In this document: one piece after another, positions 22,718 through 30,368 of the stretch | Layout: every line of letters begins with the position of its first letter | How positions within the stretch are numbered: position 1 is the stretch's first letter | Source: Nonomuraea sp. MG754425 | GTDB lineage: Bacteria; Actinomycetota; Actinomycetes; Streptosporangiales; Streptosporangiaceae | DNA length: 64,000 nucleotides | Assembly (NCBI RefSeq): GCF_021699195.1 | Contig: NZ_SSXE01000028.1 | Span: 58,113 to 122,112, forward strand | Direction of reading: 5' to 3' | Notes under the pieces: model-generated | What the model was told of the DNA's origin: nothing | The model's input: the letters and a program-made list of their open reading frames with translations, nothing else | Databases searched by the model: none | Program-made: the position numbers and the translations under genes

Positions 22718-24619
22718 TCATGCATACTTGTTTGACAATTTCAGGACTTCGAAGAGGCCGAGCTCGGGCAGGCGGATCCGGCCGCCCTCGACGTCCAGCA
22801 CGCGTCCCGCGCGCAGCGCCCGCACCTCCCACTCGCCCGGCCACGGCGGCTCCAGCCACGAGCCGGCGATCGGCAGCGGGCGACGGAAGCGCTGGTCGGC
22901 GTCACCCGAGCGGTTGAGCAGGTGGATCACGCGCGTGTCGCCCGAGCGGGCGGGCACGATCTCCACCTGCTCCGGCAGCCCGGTCCGGACGGACAGACCG
23001 GGGTCGATCAGCCCGGCGAACAGGTCACGGTGCGCGCTCAGCCCCGTCTCCCGGTAGCCGCGGCCGACCGTCCACGGCAGCAGCACGCCCCTGCCCCGGC
23101 CGTAGGGGGCGCTCAGCAGGCCCGGATGGGTGGTGGCGCGGTGCCCGTGGCACTTCTCCGGCGGGCCGTACCTGGCCCTGGACAGCGCGAACAGGCCCGC
23201 CTCCGCCCCCCGCGCGGGCTCGACCACGTGGAAGGAGCCGATCACCGGCACCGCGCCGCGCTCGCCCGGCAGGTGCAGCGAGCGCACGGACTCCTCGGTC
23301 GTCCAGCTCGCCAGGCGGCGGGCCACGGGCAGGCAGGCCAGGCGCATCTCGCCCGCCTCGAAGCCGCTGGAGCCGGTCGCCAGCACCGTCCCGCCCGCCT
23401 CCGCGTACGCGTCCACCGCGCCGGGAGACGACAGCGCGCCGAGATCGGGCAGCACCACCAGCCGGTACCGGGACAGGTCGGTCACCGCCAGCTTGGCCTC
23501 GGGCAGCACGTCGAACGGCACGTGCCGCTCCAGCAGGGCCAGATACAGCCCCTCGAACTCCGCGCGACCCTCCCCCGCCGGGCGGACGAGCAGCGTGCGC
23601 GCCTCGGAGACCAGGTCGCGGTAGACGTCGGCGTGGTCGCGGTGGAAGCGGGTGATCTCGCCCCCCAGCTCCAGGCACGCGTACGGGCTGTCGTCGGGCG
23701 TCCCCATGACGTACGTGGACGGGATCGCCCCCCGCGAGAGCGCCTGGAGCAGATACTGGGCGAAGTGGTACGGCTCCTCCCCCGCCATCCGGTACGGCAT
23801 GTCCACGAACCCCACGGAGTTGACCAGCACGGGCACCTCCGGCCGGTACGCCTTGGCCGCGCTGACGTGCTCGCTCGTCCGGTGGTGCCAGAGCGGCCGG
23901 CCGACGGCGTTGTTCGCCTCGTGGAAGACGATGTCCGCGTGCTCGCCCAGGATCAGCGCCGCCTGCGGCCGGCGTCCCGAGATCTCGGCCCGGATCCGGG
24001 CGTTGAGGTCCTCCAGCGTGTCGCGCGCGAACTCGCGCCACCGCGGGGTCGGGCGCTCGGGCAACTCGCCGGGGAACCGACGGACGCAGGCCGCACAGTG
24101 GCACACACCCCAGTCGCGACGGCTGTAGTCGACCTCGTTGAACGACATCCAGTTGAGGAAGAAGCCGTCGATCTCGTGGCGGTCGAGCACCTCCCCGATC
24201 ACCTCGAACAGCTTGACCTGGTAGTAGTCGCCGCTCGGGCACACGCTGACCAGCCCGTTGTAGACCTGCTGCGCCCCCGACGCGGACACGAAGCACCACT
24301 CGGGATGCTCCTCGGCCCGCCGGTGGCCGATCTTGGAGAAGTCCATGCGCGCCAGCACCCGCACGCCCCTGCGGCGGGCCGCCGCGACCGCGTCGCCGAC
24401 CAGGTCGCCGGACGGCCGCCGGTCGAGGTGCGGGTTGCGGGTCTGGAAGTCCAGGCCGGTCGGGTAGTTGGACAGGATGCCGCCGACGCTGATCAGCCAG
24501 GCGTTCGCGCCGTAGTCCTCCAGGTGGTCGAGGACCCGCTCGACGTCCAGGCCGGCGTCGATCTCGCGGAGGTTGGTCTGGAACATCCGGAACGGCTCGC
24601 GCCACCACGGCCGGCTCAT
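22718..24619 (-). CDS. Putative glycoside hydrolase, GHL6/beta-galactosidase-trimerisation type (second of pair)
   Basis: 633 aa from ATG 24619, overlapping the previous stop as ATGA. An N-terminal TIM-barrel-like part (WWREPFRMFQTNLREIDAGL, GANAWLISVGGILSNYPTGL, VRVLARMDFSKIGHRRAEEH, DGFFLNWMSFNEVDYSRRDW, VCHCAACVRRFP) is typical of uncharacterised GHL6-like proteins. The middle (VDAYAEAGGTVLATG) resembles a GH42 trimerisation domain. There is no signal peptide, so it should act on imported substrate. It is a paralogue of the preceding gene with the same layout. The last codons contain a GntR-type site. Substrate unknown. Confidence 0.7.
   Translation of the reverse strand: MSRPWWREPFRMFQTNLREIDAGLDVERVLDHLEDYGANAWLISVGGILSNYPTGLDFQTRNPHLDRRPSGDLVGDAVAAARRRGVRVLARMDFSKIGHRRAEEHPEWCFVSASGAQQVYNGLVSVCPSGDYYQVKLFEVIGEVLDRHEIDGFFLNWMSFNEVDYSRRDWGVCHCAACVRRFPGELPERPTPRWREFARDTLEDLNARIRAEISGRRPQAALILGEHADIVFHEANNAVGRPLWHHRTSEHVSAAKAYRPEVPVLVNSVGFVDMPYRMAGEEPYHFAQYLLQALSRGAIPSTYVMGTPDDSPYACLELGGEITRFHRDHADVYRDLVSEARTLLVRPAGEGRAEFEGLYLALLERHVPFDVLPEAKLAVTDLSRYRLVVLPDLGALSSPGAVDAYAEAGGTVLATGSSGFEAGEMRLACLPVARRLASWTTEESVRSLHLPGERGAVPVIGSFHVVEPARGAEAGLFALSRARYGPPEKCHGHRATTHPGLLSAPYGRGRGVLLPWTVGRGYRETGLSAHRDLFAGLIDPGLSVRTGLPEQVEIVPARSGDTRVIHLLNRSGDADQRFRRPLPIAGSWLEPPWPGEWEVRALRAGRVLDVEGGRIRLPELGLFEVLKLSNKYA
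22728..22738. promoter_or_regulatory. Putative GntR operator inside the hydrolase gene end
   Basis: TTGT-TTG-ACAA, a symmetric match to TNGT-N3-ACNA, lies in the last codons (Leu-Ser-Asn-Lys) of the upstream hydrolase gene, 24 bases from the site at 22694. Confidence 0.65.
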
Positions 24620-26694
24620 CGGCGCTCCCACAGCAGGCGCACGACCTCGATGAGCCCCACCCCGGACAGCTCCACCTCCACCCGGCCGTCGCGGACCGTC
24701 GTGGCGGCCTCGGCGTCCGCGACCAGCAGGCGGGCGGTGGCCCCGCGGGCGTGCGGCGGCAGCGCGACGCTGACCGTCTGCGGAGGCAGCGGCAGGGTCT
24801 CCCTGATGGCCCCGCGCATGGCCATGGGGTTGGTGAGGTTCACGACCGTGACCGCCACGCCGTCGTCGTCGCGGCGTACGGCGAGGTCGGCCAGGCCGGG
24901 GCCGCGTACGGTGGCCTCCGGCTCGCCGCCGAGCGCCCACCGCACCGCGTTGGCGATCAGCCGGCCGTGGTCGGCCTGGAGCGCCTCCCAGAAGATCGCC
25001 CCGATGTCGAACGGGAAGTAGACGACCCGCCCGGGGCTCTCCCGCGTGACGACGGCCGGGGCGTCCGGGGCCTCCCGGGCGTACAGCTCCTCCATGGGCA
25101 GGTCGGGGAAATCGGGCACGAAGCGGAACGGCACCCGTGTCCCCTCCCTGTCGCGCACGCCGAGCAGCCGGGTGCCGCCGATCAGCCGGTTCGCGCCGCC
25201 GAAGCCGGCGTTCACCGGGTGCTCGCCGGTCAGGGCGATGTAGTTGTTCTTCACCGGGCCCCTGAGCGGCCGGACCAGGTCGGCGCCGAAGACGTCGGCC
25301 AGGCCGAAGTTGGCGCGCGGGGCGCCGTGCTCGTCGTACAGGGAGGACTGGTGCGCGGCCACCAGCCCGCCGCCGGCGGCCACGAACTCGCGGATCGCCT
25401 GGCACTGCGCGTCGCCGAGCTGCTCCGCGTTCGCCAGCACGAGCACCTTGTACGCCCCCAGCCGCTCGGCCGACAGCGCCTGGTCGGCGACGAACTCGAA
25501 CGGGATGCGCGCCTCCACCAGCGCCTGGTAGAACCCGTCCTCGTCGGGGAAGGTGTGCGCCGCCCCGCTCCTGACCTGCCCGGCCCGGCTCGGGTCGAGC
25601 AGCGCGACCTCGGCGGTGACCGGCATCGGCGACAGCACCGGCTCCAGCCGGGCGTGCAGCCGGAACGCCTCCACCACGGCGGGCACCCAGCGGGGGTCGG
25701 AGACCGTGGCGTTGAACTTGGTGAACCACGGGAACGCGCCCTGCGCGAACCCGTCCACGATCCACGTGCGCGTCTCCTCGGGCGGCGCGACCGAGTCCTT
25801 CCACCGGTGCTGGTGGTGCTCGGGCCCCACGGAGGTGATCAGCCCGATCGGCCGGTCGGGGAACAGGCCGCGGCTGCGCTTGGCCACCCGCCCGGCCGCC
25901 CACGGGGCCTCGATGCCGGAGCGGCCCTGCTTGTCCACCACGAACATCGGGTAGACCCGCCGCACCAGCTCAGGGTCCAGGTCGCGGGCGGCGAAGGCGC
26001 CCAGGTTGGGGATGAAACGGGCGTGCGGGCGCAGGTCCTTGACCGCCGCGTCCCAGACGGCGACCAGCTCGCCGAGCCTGCGCCGCCGCCAGGCCACGTA
26101 CGCGGGCCAGGCGGGGTCGGACTCGTCGTTCTCGCGGGCGGGCAGCTCGTACCCGGTGTCGTCGTGGAAGGAGCGGCGCGCGGCCTCGCTGTAGGAGATG
26201 CCGTAGTGGCCCTCCCAGCGGTTGGCGAAGATCGCGTCCACGTCGTACTCGCGCACGATCTCCCGCGCCACCTCCGTGATGAACTCCCGGTGGTAGTCGG
26301 TGAAGGCGCAGGTCAGCCAGATGCCGGGATAGGACCAGTGCGGGATGGGCGCCCCCTGCGCGTCGCGGGCCAGCCACTCGGGATGCGCGCGGGCCGCGTC
26401 GTCGTGCACGGCGTGCGGATCGACCCTGGCCATGACGTGCATGCCCAACCCTCTGGCCGCCTCGACGAGCGCGCCGAACGGGTCGGTGTCGCCCAGGTGC
26501 ACGCTGCGGTGGTGGTGCGGGACGCGGGTCGGATAGTAGGCGATGTAGCCGCCGGCGCTGATGCAGACCGCGTTCGACCTGCTCTCGCGCATCACCGAGG
26601 TCCAGAAGTCGACATCGAGATGCGCCGGGTCGTCCTCGGCCAGCGTCAGTTGCGTCCAGCGGGTCGCCGTGCGGGGCCAGTCGGATGTTCGCAT
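24616..26694 (-). CDS. Putative glycoside hydrolase, GHL6/beta-galactosidase-trimerisation type (first of pair)
   Basis: 692 aa from ATG 26694. A TIM-barrel-like N-terminal domain (VCISAGGYIAYYPTRVPHHH, GMHVMARVDPHAVHDDAAR, YDVDAIFANRWEGHYGISYS) is followed by a GATase1/ThuA-like middle (GAYKVLVLANAEQLGDAQ, AAGGGLVAAHQSSLYDEHG) and a beta-rich tail. Acidic residues in the NRWEGHYG segment could be catalytic, but family assignment is tentative. There is no signal peptide. It is the first gene of the nine-gene operon; the promoter -10 (TATAAC) overlaps a GntR-type operator. Confidence 0.7.
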   Translation of the reverse strand: MRTSDWPRTATRWTQLTLAEDDPAHLDVDFWTSVMRESRSNAVCISAGGYIAYYPTRVPHHHRSVHLGDTDPFGALVEAARGLGMHVMARVDPHAVHDDAARAHPEWLARDAQGAPIPHWSYPGIWLTCAFTDYHREFITEVAREIVREYDVDAIFANRWEGHYGISYSEAARRSFHDDTGYELPARENDESDPAWPAYVAWRRRRLGELVAVWDAAVKDLRPHARFIPNLGAFAARDLDPELVRRVYPMFVVDKQGRSGIEAPWAAGRVAKRSRGLFPDRPIGLITSVGPEHHQHRWKDSVAPPEETRTWIVDGFAQGAFPWFTKFNATVSDPRWVPAVVEAFRLHARLEPVLSPMPVTAEVALLDPSRAGQVRSGAAHTFPDEDGFYQALVEARIPFEFVADQALSAERLGAYKVLVLANAEQLGDAQCQAIREFVAAGGGLVAAHQSSLYDEHGAPRANFGLADVFGADLVRPLRGPVKNNYIALTGEHPVNAGFGGANRLIGGTRLLGVRDREGTRVPFRFVPDFPDLPMEELYAREAPDAPAVVTRESPGRVVYFPFDIGAIFWEALQADHGRLIANAVRWALGGEPEATVRGPGLADLAVRRDDDGVAVTVVNLTNPMAMRGAIRETLPLPPQTVSVALPPHARGATARLLVADAEAATTVRDGRVEVELSGVGLIEVVRLLWERR

Positions 26695-26719
26695 CGTGAC
26701 ACACCTCTCGTCAGGCACA

Positions 26720-26747
26720 TTGTCAGACTCGAAACATTGTTATACAA
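26720..26747. promoter_or_regulatory. Operon promoter with GntR-type operators
   Basis: TTGT-TAT-ACAA (26737-26747) is a full FadR-type operator; TTGT-CAG-ACTC (26720-26730) is a one-mismatch copy. On the minus strand the first overlaps a -10-like TATAAC, with CTCTTG 17 bases before it as a possible -35. It sits 26-53 bases upstream of the first hydrolase start. Confidence 0.65.
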
Positions 26748-26842
26748 GAATGCAAGACCAACAAGAGTCCGGTGTGTCGTACGGGCAACATGAAGCCTGG
26801 GCGGGTCTATGATGTTGGAAAATAAAGCGGCGGGAGGTCGGC

Positions 26843-27613
26843 ATGCGGATGTCCCAGTGGGCCCACGACACGTTCGGGCAGCGCGTCCCCCTGATCAGGC
26901 AGGGGGTGGCGGAGGCCCTGGCGGTGGCGCTGGAGAACGCCCGCGACGCACAGAAGATGGCGCAGACCGGCCATCTCCATCCGTTCGGGTTCACGCTCAT
27001 GTCACGCAAGTTCGAGGCGCTGGCCGAGGCGTTCGAGGACATGGGCGACGTCCGCGTGGTCAAGCCCGGCGGCTCGCAGCACGAACTGGTGGTGCTCGAC
27101 GGCAAGCTGCTGTTCCCCTTCCGCTACGCCAAAGACCGCTCGGTCGGCGTGCTGAGCGCGCGGATCAGCGACGGGCGCGCCTCCGCGCTGGTCCAGGCGC
27201 TGTTCAACCGGTTCGGGCCCGAGCCGCGGATGCGCCAGCTCGCCCTCGACGACGTGGCCCCGCAGGCCGCCCCGATCACCTCGCCGATCACCGAGGCACT
27301 GGGCGACCTGCCCGAGGACACCAGGCTCGTGCTGATCGCCTACGCCGCCAACGCGCACGCCGGGCTGCTCGACGCCTGGTGGGGCGAGGCCGAACTGCTC
27401 GACCGCACCGGCAACCTGAACTGGCACCACGTCGAGGAGATCCCGCTGACCCGGGAGACCGCCGCGCCCGCCGGGAGCGGCGGCGGCGCGGCCGCGTTCG
27501 ACCAGGGCGTGCTGCCCGCGCCCCAGCTCAACCCGCGCACCGCGGCCGACCGGCGCGCCGCCCCCGCGGGCGGGCCGACCCCGATCAAGCCAGAAGCCGC
27601 CAGCGGTGCGTGA
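26843..27613 (+). CDS. Hypothetical protein, partner of the ImmA/IrrE gene
   Basis: 256 aa from ATG 26843 (GGGAGG upstream; ATG 26849 possible). An N-terminal helical part (LIRQGVAEALAVALENARDA) is followed by a beta-rich centre (HELVVLDGKLLFPFRYAKDR) and LVLIAYAANAHAGLLDAWWGEAEL, then a Gly/Ala/Pro-rich tail after 210. I do not recognise the family. The 8-base overlap with the downstream XRE-metallopeptidase gene shows they are expressed together. It is possibly the protein that the protease or regulator controls (inference). Confidence 0.7.
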   Translation: MRMSQWAHDTFGQRVPLIRQGVAEALAVALENARDAQKMAQTGHLHPFGFTLMSRKFEALAEAFEDMGDVRVVKPGGSQHELVVLDGKLLFPFRYAKDRSVGVLSARISDGRASALVQALFNRFGPEPRMRQLALDDVAPQAAPITSPITEALGDLPEDTRLVLIAYAANAHAGLLDAWWGEAELLDRTGNLNWHHVEEIPLTRETAAPAGSGGGAAAFDQGVLPAPQLNPRTAADRRAAPAGGPTPIKPEAASGA

Positions 27614-28748
27614 CAACAAACCGGGCGGGCCGACCCCCCAGGCCGTCGCCGACGCGTTCGACGCCACCCGCCTCACCCAGGCCCGTCACCTGGCCGCGCT
27701 CACCAAGAAGGAGGTGGCCGAGCACCTCGGCGTCTCCCCCGCCGCGGTCGGCCAGTACGAGTCCGGCGTCACCCGGCCCCGTCCCGACCTGATCCCCCGG
27801 CTGGCCGAGGTGCTGTCGGTGCCGACGGCGTTCTTCCTGCCCGGCCGCCCGCACGGCAAGCTCGACGGCTCCATGGCGCACTTCCGCAGCCTGCGCTCCA
27901 CCCGCGCCTACCAGCGGGCCAAGGCCGTCGCCTTCGTCGAGCAGGTGTGGGAGCTGACCTACGCCCTGGAGAAACGCGTCCAGCTCCCCGCCGTCGACCT
28001 GCCCGGCTTCGCCGGCGGCGAGACACACTCCGACCTGCCCCACGACCCGGCGGGCGCGGCCCGCGCGCTGCGCGCCCACTGGGGGCTGGGCGGCGGCCCG
28101 ATCAGCCACCTCATCCGGCGCATGGAGGCCCACGGCATCGTCATCGCCTTCCCGCGCCACGACCCCGACGCGGTCACCGTCGACGCCTTCTCCACCTCCA
28201 GCCTGCCGCGGCCGATCGTGGTGCTGACGCCCAACAGGTTCGACGACATCTACCGCCACCGCTTCACCGCCGCCCACGAGCTGGGCCACCTGGTCCTGCA
28301 CGGCGACACGGCGGCGGGCGACACCCAGCAGGAGCGTGAGGCCGACGCGTTCGCCGCCGAGTTCCTCACCCCGCGCGACAGCATCCTGCCCCGGCTCCCG
28401 CCGCGCGCCGACCTGCGCCGGCTGGCCGAGCTGCGCCAGACCTGGGGGGTCTCGGTCGACTCGCTGCTCTACCGGTGCCGGGAGACCGGGCTGCTGTCCG
28501 ACTCCGCCGCCGGCCGCGCCTACCAGCGGCTCAACGCGCTGCGCGACCAGCCGGGCTTCACCAACGAGCCCGTCTCCGGCTATCCAGGCGAGCAGCCGGT
28601 GCTGCTGGGCCACGCCTTCGAGCTGGCCACCAGGGAGAGCGGCCTGAGCGCCGCCACGCTGGCGCGGGAGCTGGCCTGGCCCATCGGCCGCGTCCGCGAG
28701 CTGATCGGCCTGCCCGACCAGCGGCCCTCACTCACCCTCGTCCCCTGA
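27606..28748 (+). CDS. XRE-family HTH protein with ImmA/IrrE metallopeptidase domain
   Basis: 380 aa from GTG 27606. The N-terminal helix-turn-helix (LTKKEVAEHLGVSPAAVGQY, ESGVTRPRPDLIPRLAEVL) is fused to a COG2856 domain with the zinc motif AAHELGHLVLH and a downstream Glu-rich helix (QQEREADAFAAEFLTP). Such proteins bind DNA and can cleave a regulator on a signal (ImmA of ICEBs1, IrrE/PprI of Deinococcus), or act as antitoxin-like regulators. The C-terminal part (LARELAWPIGRVRELIGLP) looks like another helical segment. It overlaps the preceding gene by 8 bases. Confidence 0.85.
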   Translation: MRDNKPGGPTPQAVADAFDATRLTQARHLAALTKKEVAEHLGVSPAAVGQYESGVTRPRPDLIPRLAEVLSVPTAFFLPGRPHGKLDGSMAHFRSLRSTRAYQRAKAVAFVEQVWELTYALEKRVQLPAVDLPGFAGGETHSDLPHDPAGAARALRAHWGLGGGPISHLIRRMEAHGIVIAFPRHDPDAVTVDAFSTSSLPRPIVVLTPNRFDDIYRHRFTAAHELGHLVLHGDTAAGDTQQEREADAFAAEFLTPRDSILPRLPPRADLRRLAELRQTWGVSVDSLLYRCRETGLLSDSAAGRAYQRLNALRDQPGFTNEPVSGYPGEQPVLLGHAFELATRESGLSAATLARELAWPIGRVRELIGLPDQRPSLTLVP

Positions 28749-28793
28749 GCACACCGGCCGGCCCAGCGGGCGAACCGGTGGTCGGTGCGGCGG

Positions 28794-29861
28794 TCAGTAG
28801 GTCACTCGGCCCACGGCGTCGCCGGTCTCCGTGCCGAGGTAGAGCGTGCCGTCCCGGTCGGCGACCGCGCTCACCGCCGAGAAGGCCCCCTCGCCCGGGT
28901 CCTGGAGGTTCGCGGTCACCTGCCCCTGCCCGTCCACCCTGATCACGAAGCCGATCGGCGCGGGCTCCGGCAGCCACGTGTACGGCAGGCGCGTGATGGC
29001 CCGGCGCAGCCCCGGCCAGCCGCCGAGGCCGTCGAGCAGCGGCGAGCGCAGCGACATCAGCGCCACCCAGTGACCGCCGCCGGCCGCCGGGGCGATGTCG
29101 TTCGGGTAGCCGGGCAGCCCGTCGATGAGCGTCTCCGACGCCCCCGCGCGCGGGCCGGACAACCAGTGCCTGATGACGCGGTACGCGCCGGTCTCCGACA
29201 CCAGCAGGTACGTGCCGTCGGCCGACACGACCACGCCGTTCGGCAGTTGCAGCCCGTCGCGCACCACGCGGGTACGCCCGGTGGCCGGGTCGTAGGCGTG
29301 CACCGCGCCGTCGCCCGCGTGCTCCAGCGCGATCCACCGGGAGCGGTCGTAGTGGAAGCGGGAGGAGGACTCGGTGAAGTACACGGTGCCGTCGGCCGCC
29401 ACGCTCACGTCGTTGACCAGCCGCAGCCGCCGCCCGTCGACGCTGTCGGTGAGCACCTGGGCGGGCCCGCCGCCGGGCGGGACGCGCAGGATCGCGCCGC
29501 GCGGCTCGTTGGCGGCGATCAGCGCGCCGTCGGGGGCGAAGGCCATGCCGGTGGGCCGCCCGCCGACGTCGGCGAACACCTCGAGGCCGCCGCCGTCGGC
29601 GGCCATCCGGTAGATCCGGCCGTCGGCCGAGCTGGTGTAGAGGCTGCCCTGCCGGTCGAACAGCACGGCGTCCGGGGAGCTGACCCTGCCCTGGGCGAGC
29701 CTGGCGACGCCCGACAGGCGGTCGTTGGCGGCGTACGGCCCGGTCAGGCCGGGGTCGGCGGGCGGGTCCCAGGCGACCGGCTCGACCGGCGTGGGCCAGA
29801 GCGCCAGATAGCCGGCGAGCAGCAGCACCGCCGCCAGCCCCGCCTGGAGGATCCTGCGCAT
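28794..29861 (-). CDS. SMP-30/strictosidine synthase-like beta-propeller protein
   Basis: 355 aa from ATG 29861 (GAGGAG upstream). An N-terminal hydrophobic segment (LQAGLAAVLLLAGYLALWP) is a membrane anchor or uncleaved signal, so the propeller is probably outside. Blades are visible as repeated D-G-x-(L/V)-Y units (DRQGSLYTSSADGRIYRM, ADGTVYFTESSSRFHYDRSR, DGLQLPNGVVVSADGTYLLV, GLPGYPNDIAPA). The Asn-Asp and Asp metal positions fit a calcium-dependent lactonase/hydrolase of the SMP-30/strictosidine synthase group. It follows rrf2, and its promoter has a palindrome related to the one before rrf2. Confidence 0.85.
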   Translation of the reverse strand: MRRILQAGLAAVLLLAGYLALWPTPVEPVAWDPPADPGLTGPYAANDRLSGVARLAQGRVSSPDAVLFDRQGSLYTSSADGRIYRMAADGGGLEVFADVGGRPTGMAFAPDGALIAANEPRGAILRVPPGGGPAQVLTDSVDGRRLRLVNDVSVAADGTVYFTESSSRFHYDRSRWIALEHAGDGAVHAYDPATGRTRVVRDGLQLPNGVVVSADGTYLLVSETGAYRVIRHWLSGPRAGASETLIDGLPGYPNDIAPAAGGGHWVALMSLRSPLLDGLGGWPGLRRAITRLPYTWLPEPAPIGFVIRVDGQGQVTANLQDPGEGAFSAVSAVADRDGTLYLGTETGDAVGRVTY

Positions 29862-29874
29862 CTTTAACTCCTCA

Positions 29875-29899
29875 AACTAGATATTTCTTATATTGAGTT
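29875..29899. promoter_or_regulatory. Putative Rrf2 operator before the SMP-30 gene
   Basis: AACTAGATAT (29875-29884) and ATATTGAGTT (29890-29899) form an inverted repeat with 8 of 10 pairs and a 5-base centre. On the minus strand it covers a -10-like TATAAG. The words CTAGATAT and ATATTGAG recur before the rrf2 gene itself. Confidence 0.6.
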
Positions 29900-29912
29900 C
29901 ACGCGAAAAAAA

Positions 29913-30335
29913 TCAGCTACCCCGGTGCAGGTCGGCGATCGTGGTGCCGGCCAGGCTGGCCTTCATCGCCTCCTCGGCCCGCCGCAGGTTGTCGGCCACC
30001 CGGCGGCGGATCACGTCGGGCCGCCCGCCGGGCAGCGCGTGGTCGATGTCGGTGCGGAACAGCGGGCGCTCCTGCTCGCTCGCGCGCAGCACGTCCAGCA
30101 GCGTGATCCGCTCCGACGGCCGGGCCAGCCGGATGCCGCCCCTGGCGCCCTCCCGGGTCTCGATCAGCCCCGCCCTGGCCAGGCTCTGCACGATCTTGGT
30201 GGCCGTCGGCGGCGCGATGCCCAGCGCCGCCGCCAGTTCCCTGGTCGAGATGAAGTCGGTGAAGCCCTCCTCGACCTTGACCGCCACATAGACGACGACC
30301 GCGATCGCCTGCGTGAGGGTGAGGGGATATGCCAC
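29913..30335 (-). CDS. Rrf2-family transcriptional regulator, no Fe-S cysteines
   Basis: 140 aa from GTG 30335. The Rrf2 winged helix is clear: LTQAIAVVVYVAVKVEEGF, ISTRELAAALGIAPPTATKI, VQSLARAGLIETREGARGG, IRLARPSERITLLDVLRASE. Cluster-binding members (IscR, NsrR) have three cysteines; this one has none, so it should sense through another ligand, like YwnA/CymR-type members. TTGACT and an AT-rich palindrome lie directly upstream, with little room for a leader, so the message may be almost leaderless. It probably controls itself and the SMP-30 gene downstream. Confidence 0.88.
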   Translation of the reverse strand: MAYPLTLTQAIAVVVYVAVKVEEGFTDFISTRELAAALGIAPPTATKIVQSLARAGLIETREGARGGIRLARPSERITLLDVLRASEQERPLFRTDIDHALPGGRPDVIRRRVADNLRRAEEAMKASLAGTTIADLHRGS

Positions 30336-30350
30336 AACTCAATATCTAGT
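30336..30350. promoter_or_regulatory. Putative Rrf2 operator before rrf2
   Basis: ACTCAATATCTAGT (30337-30350) is a partial palindrome, ACT-N2-ATAT-N2-AGT, directly upstream of the rrf2 start codon. It repeats the words seen at 29875-29899. Confidence 0.55.
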
Positions 30351-30368
30351 GGAGGTAGTCAAGGGGCG

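Noticed and set aside
24620..25903. Longer version of the second hydrolase reaching into the first
   Set aside because: The extra part is a frame shadow; ATG 24619 overlaps the stop of the first hydrolase as ATGA.
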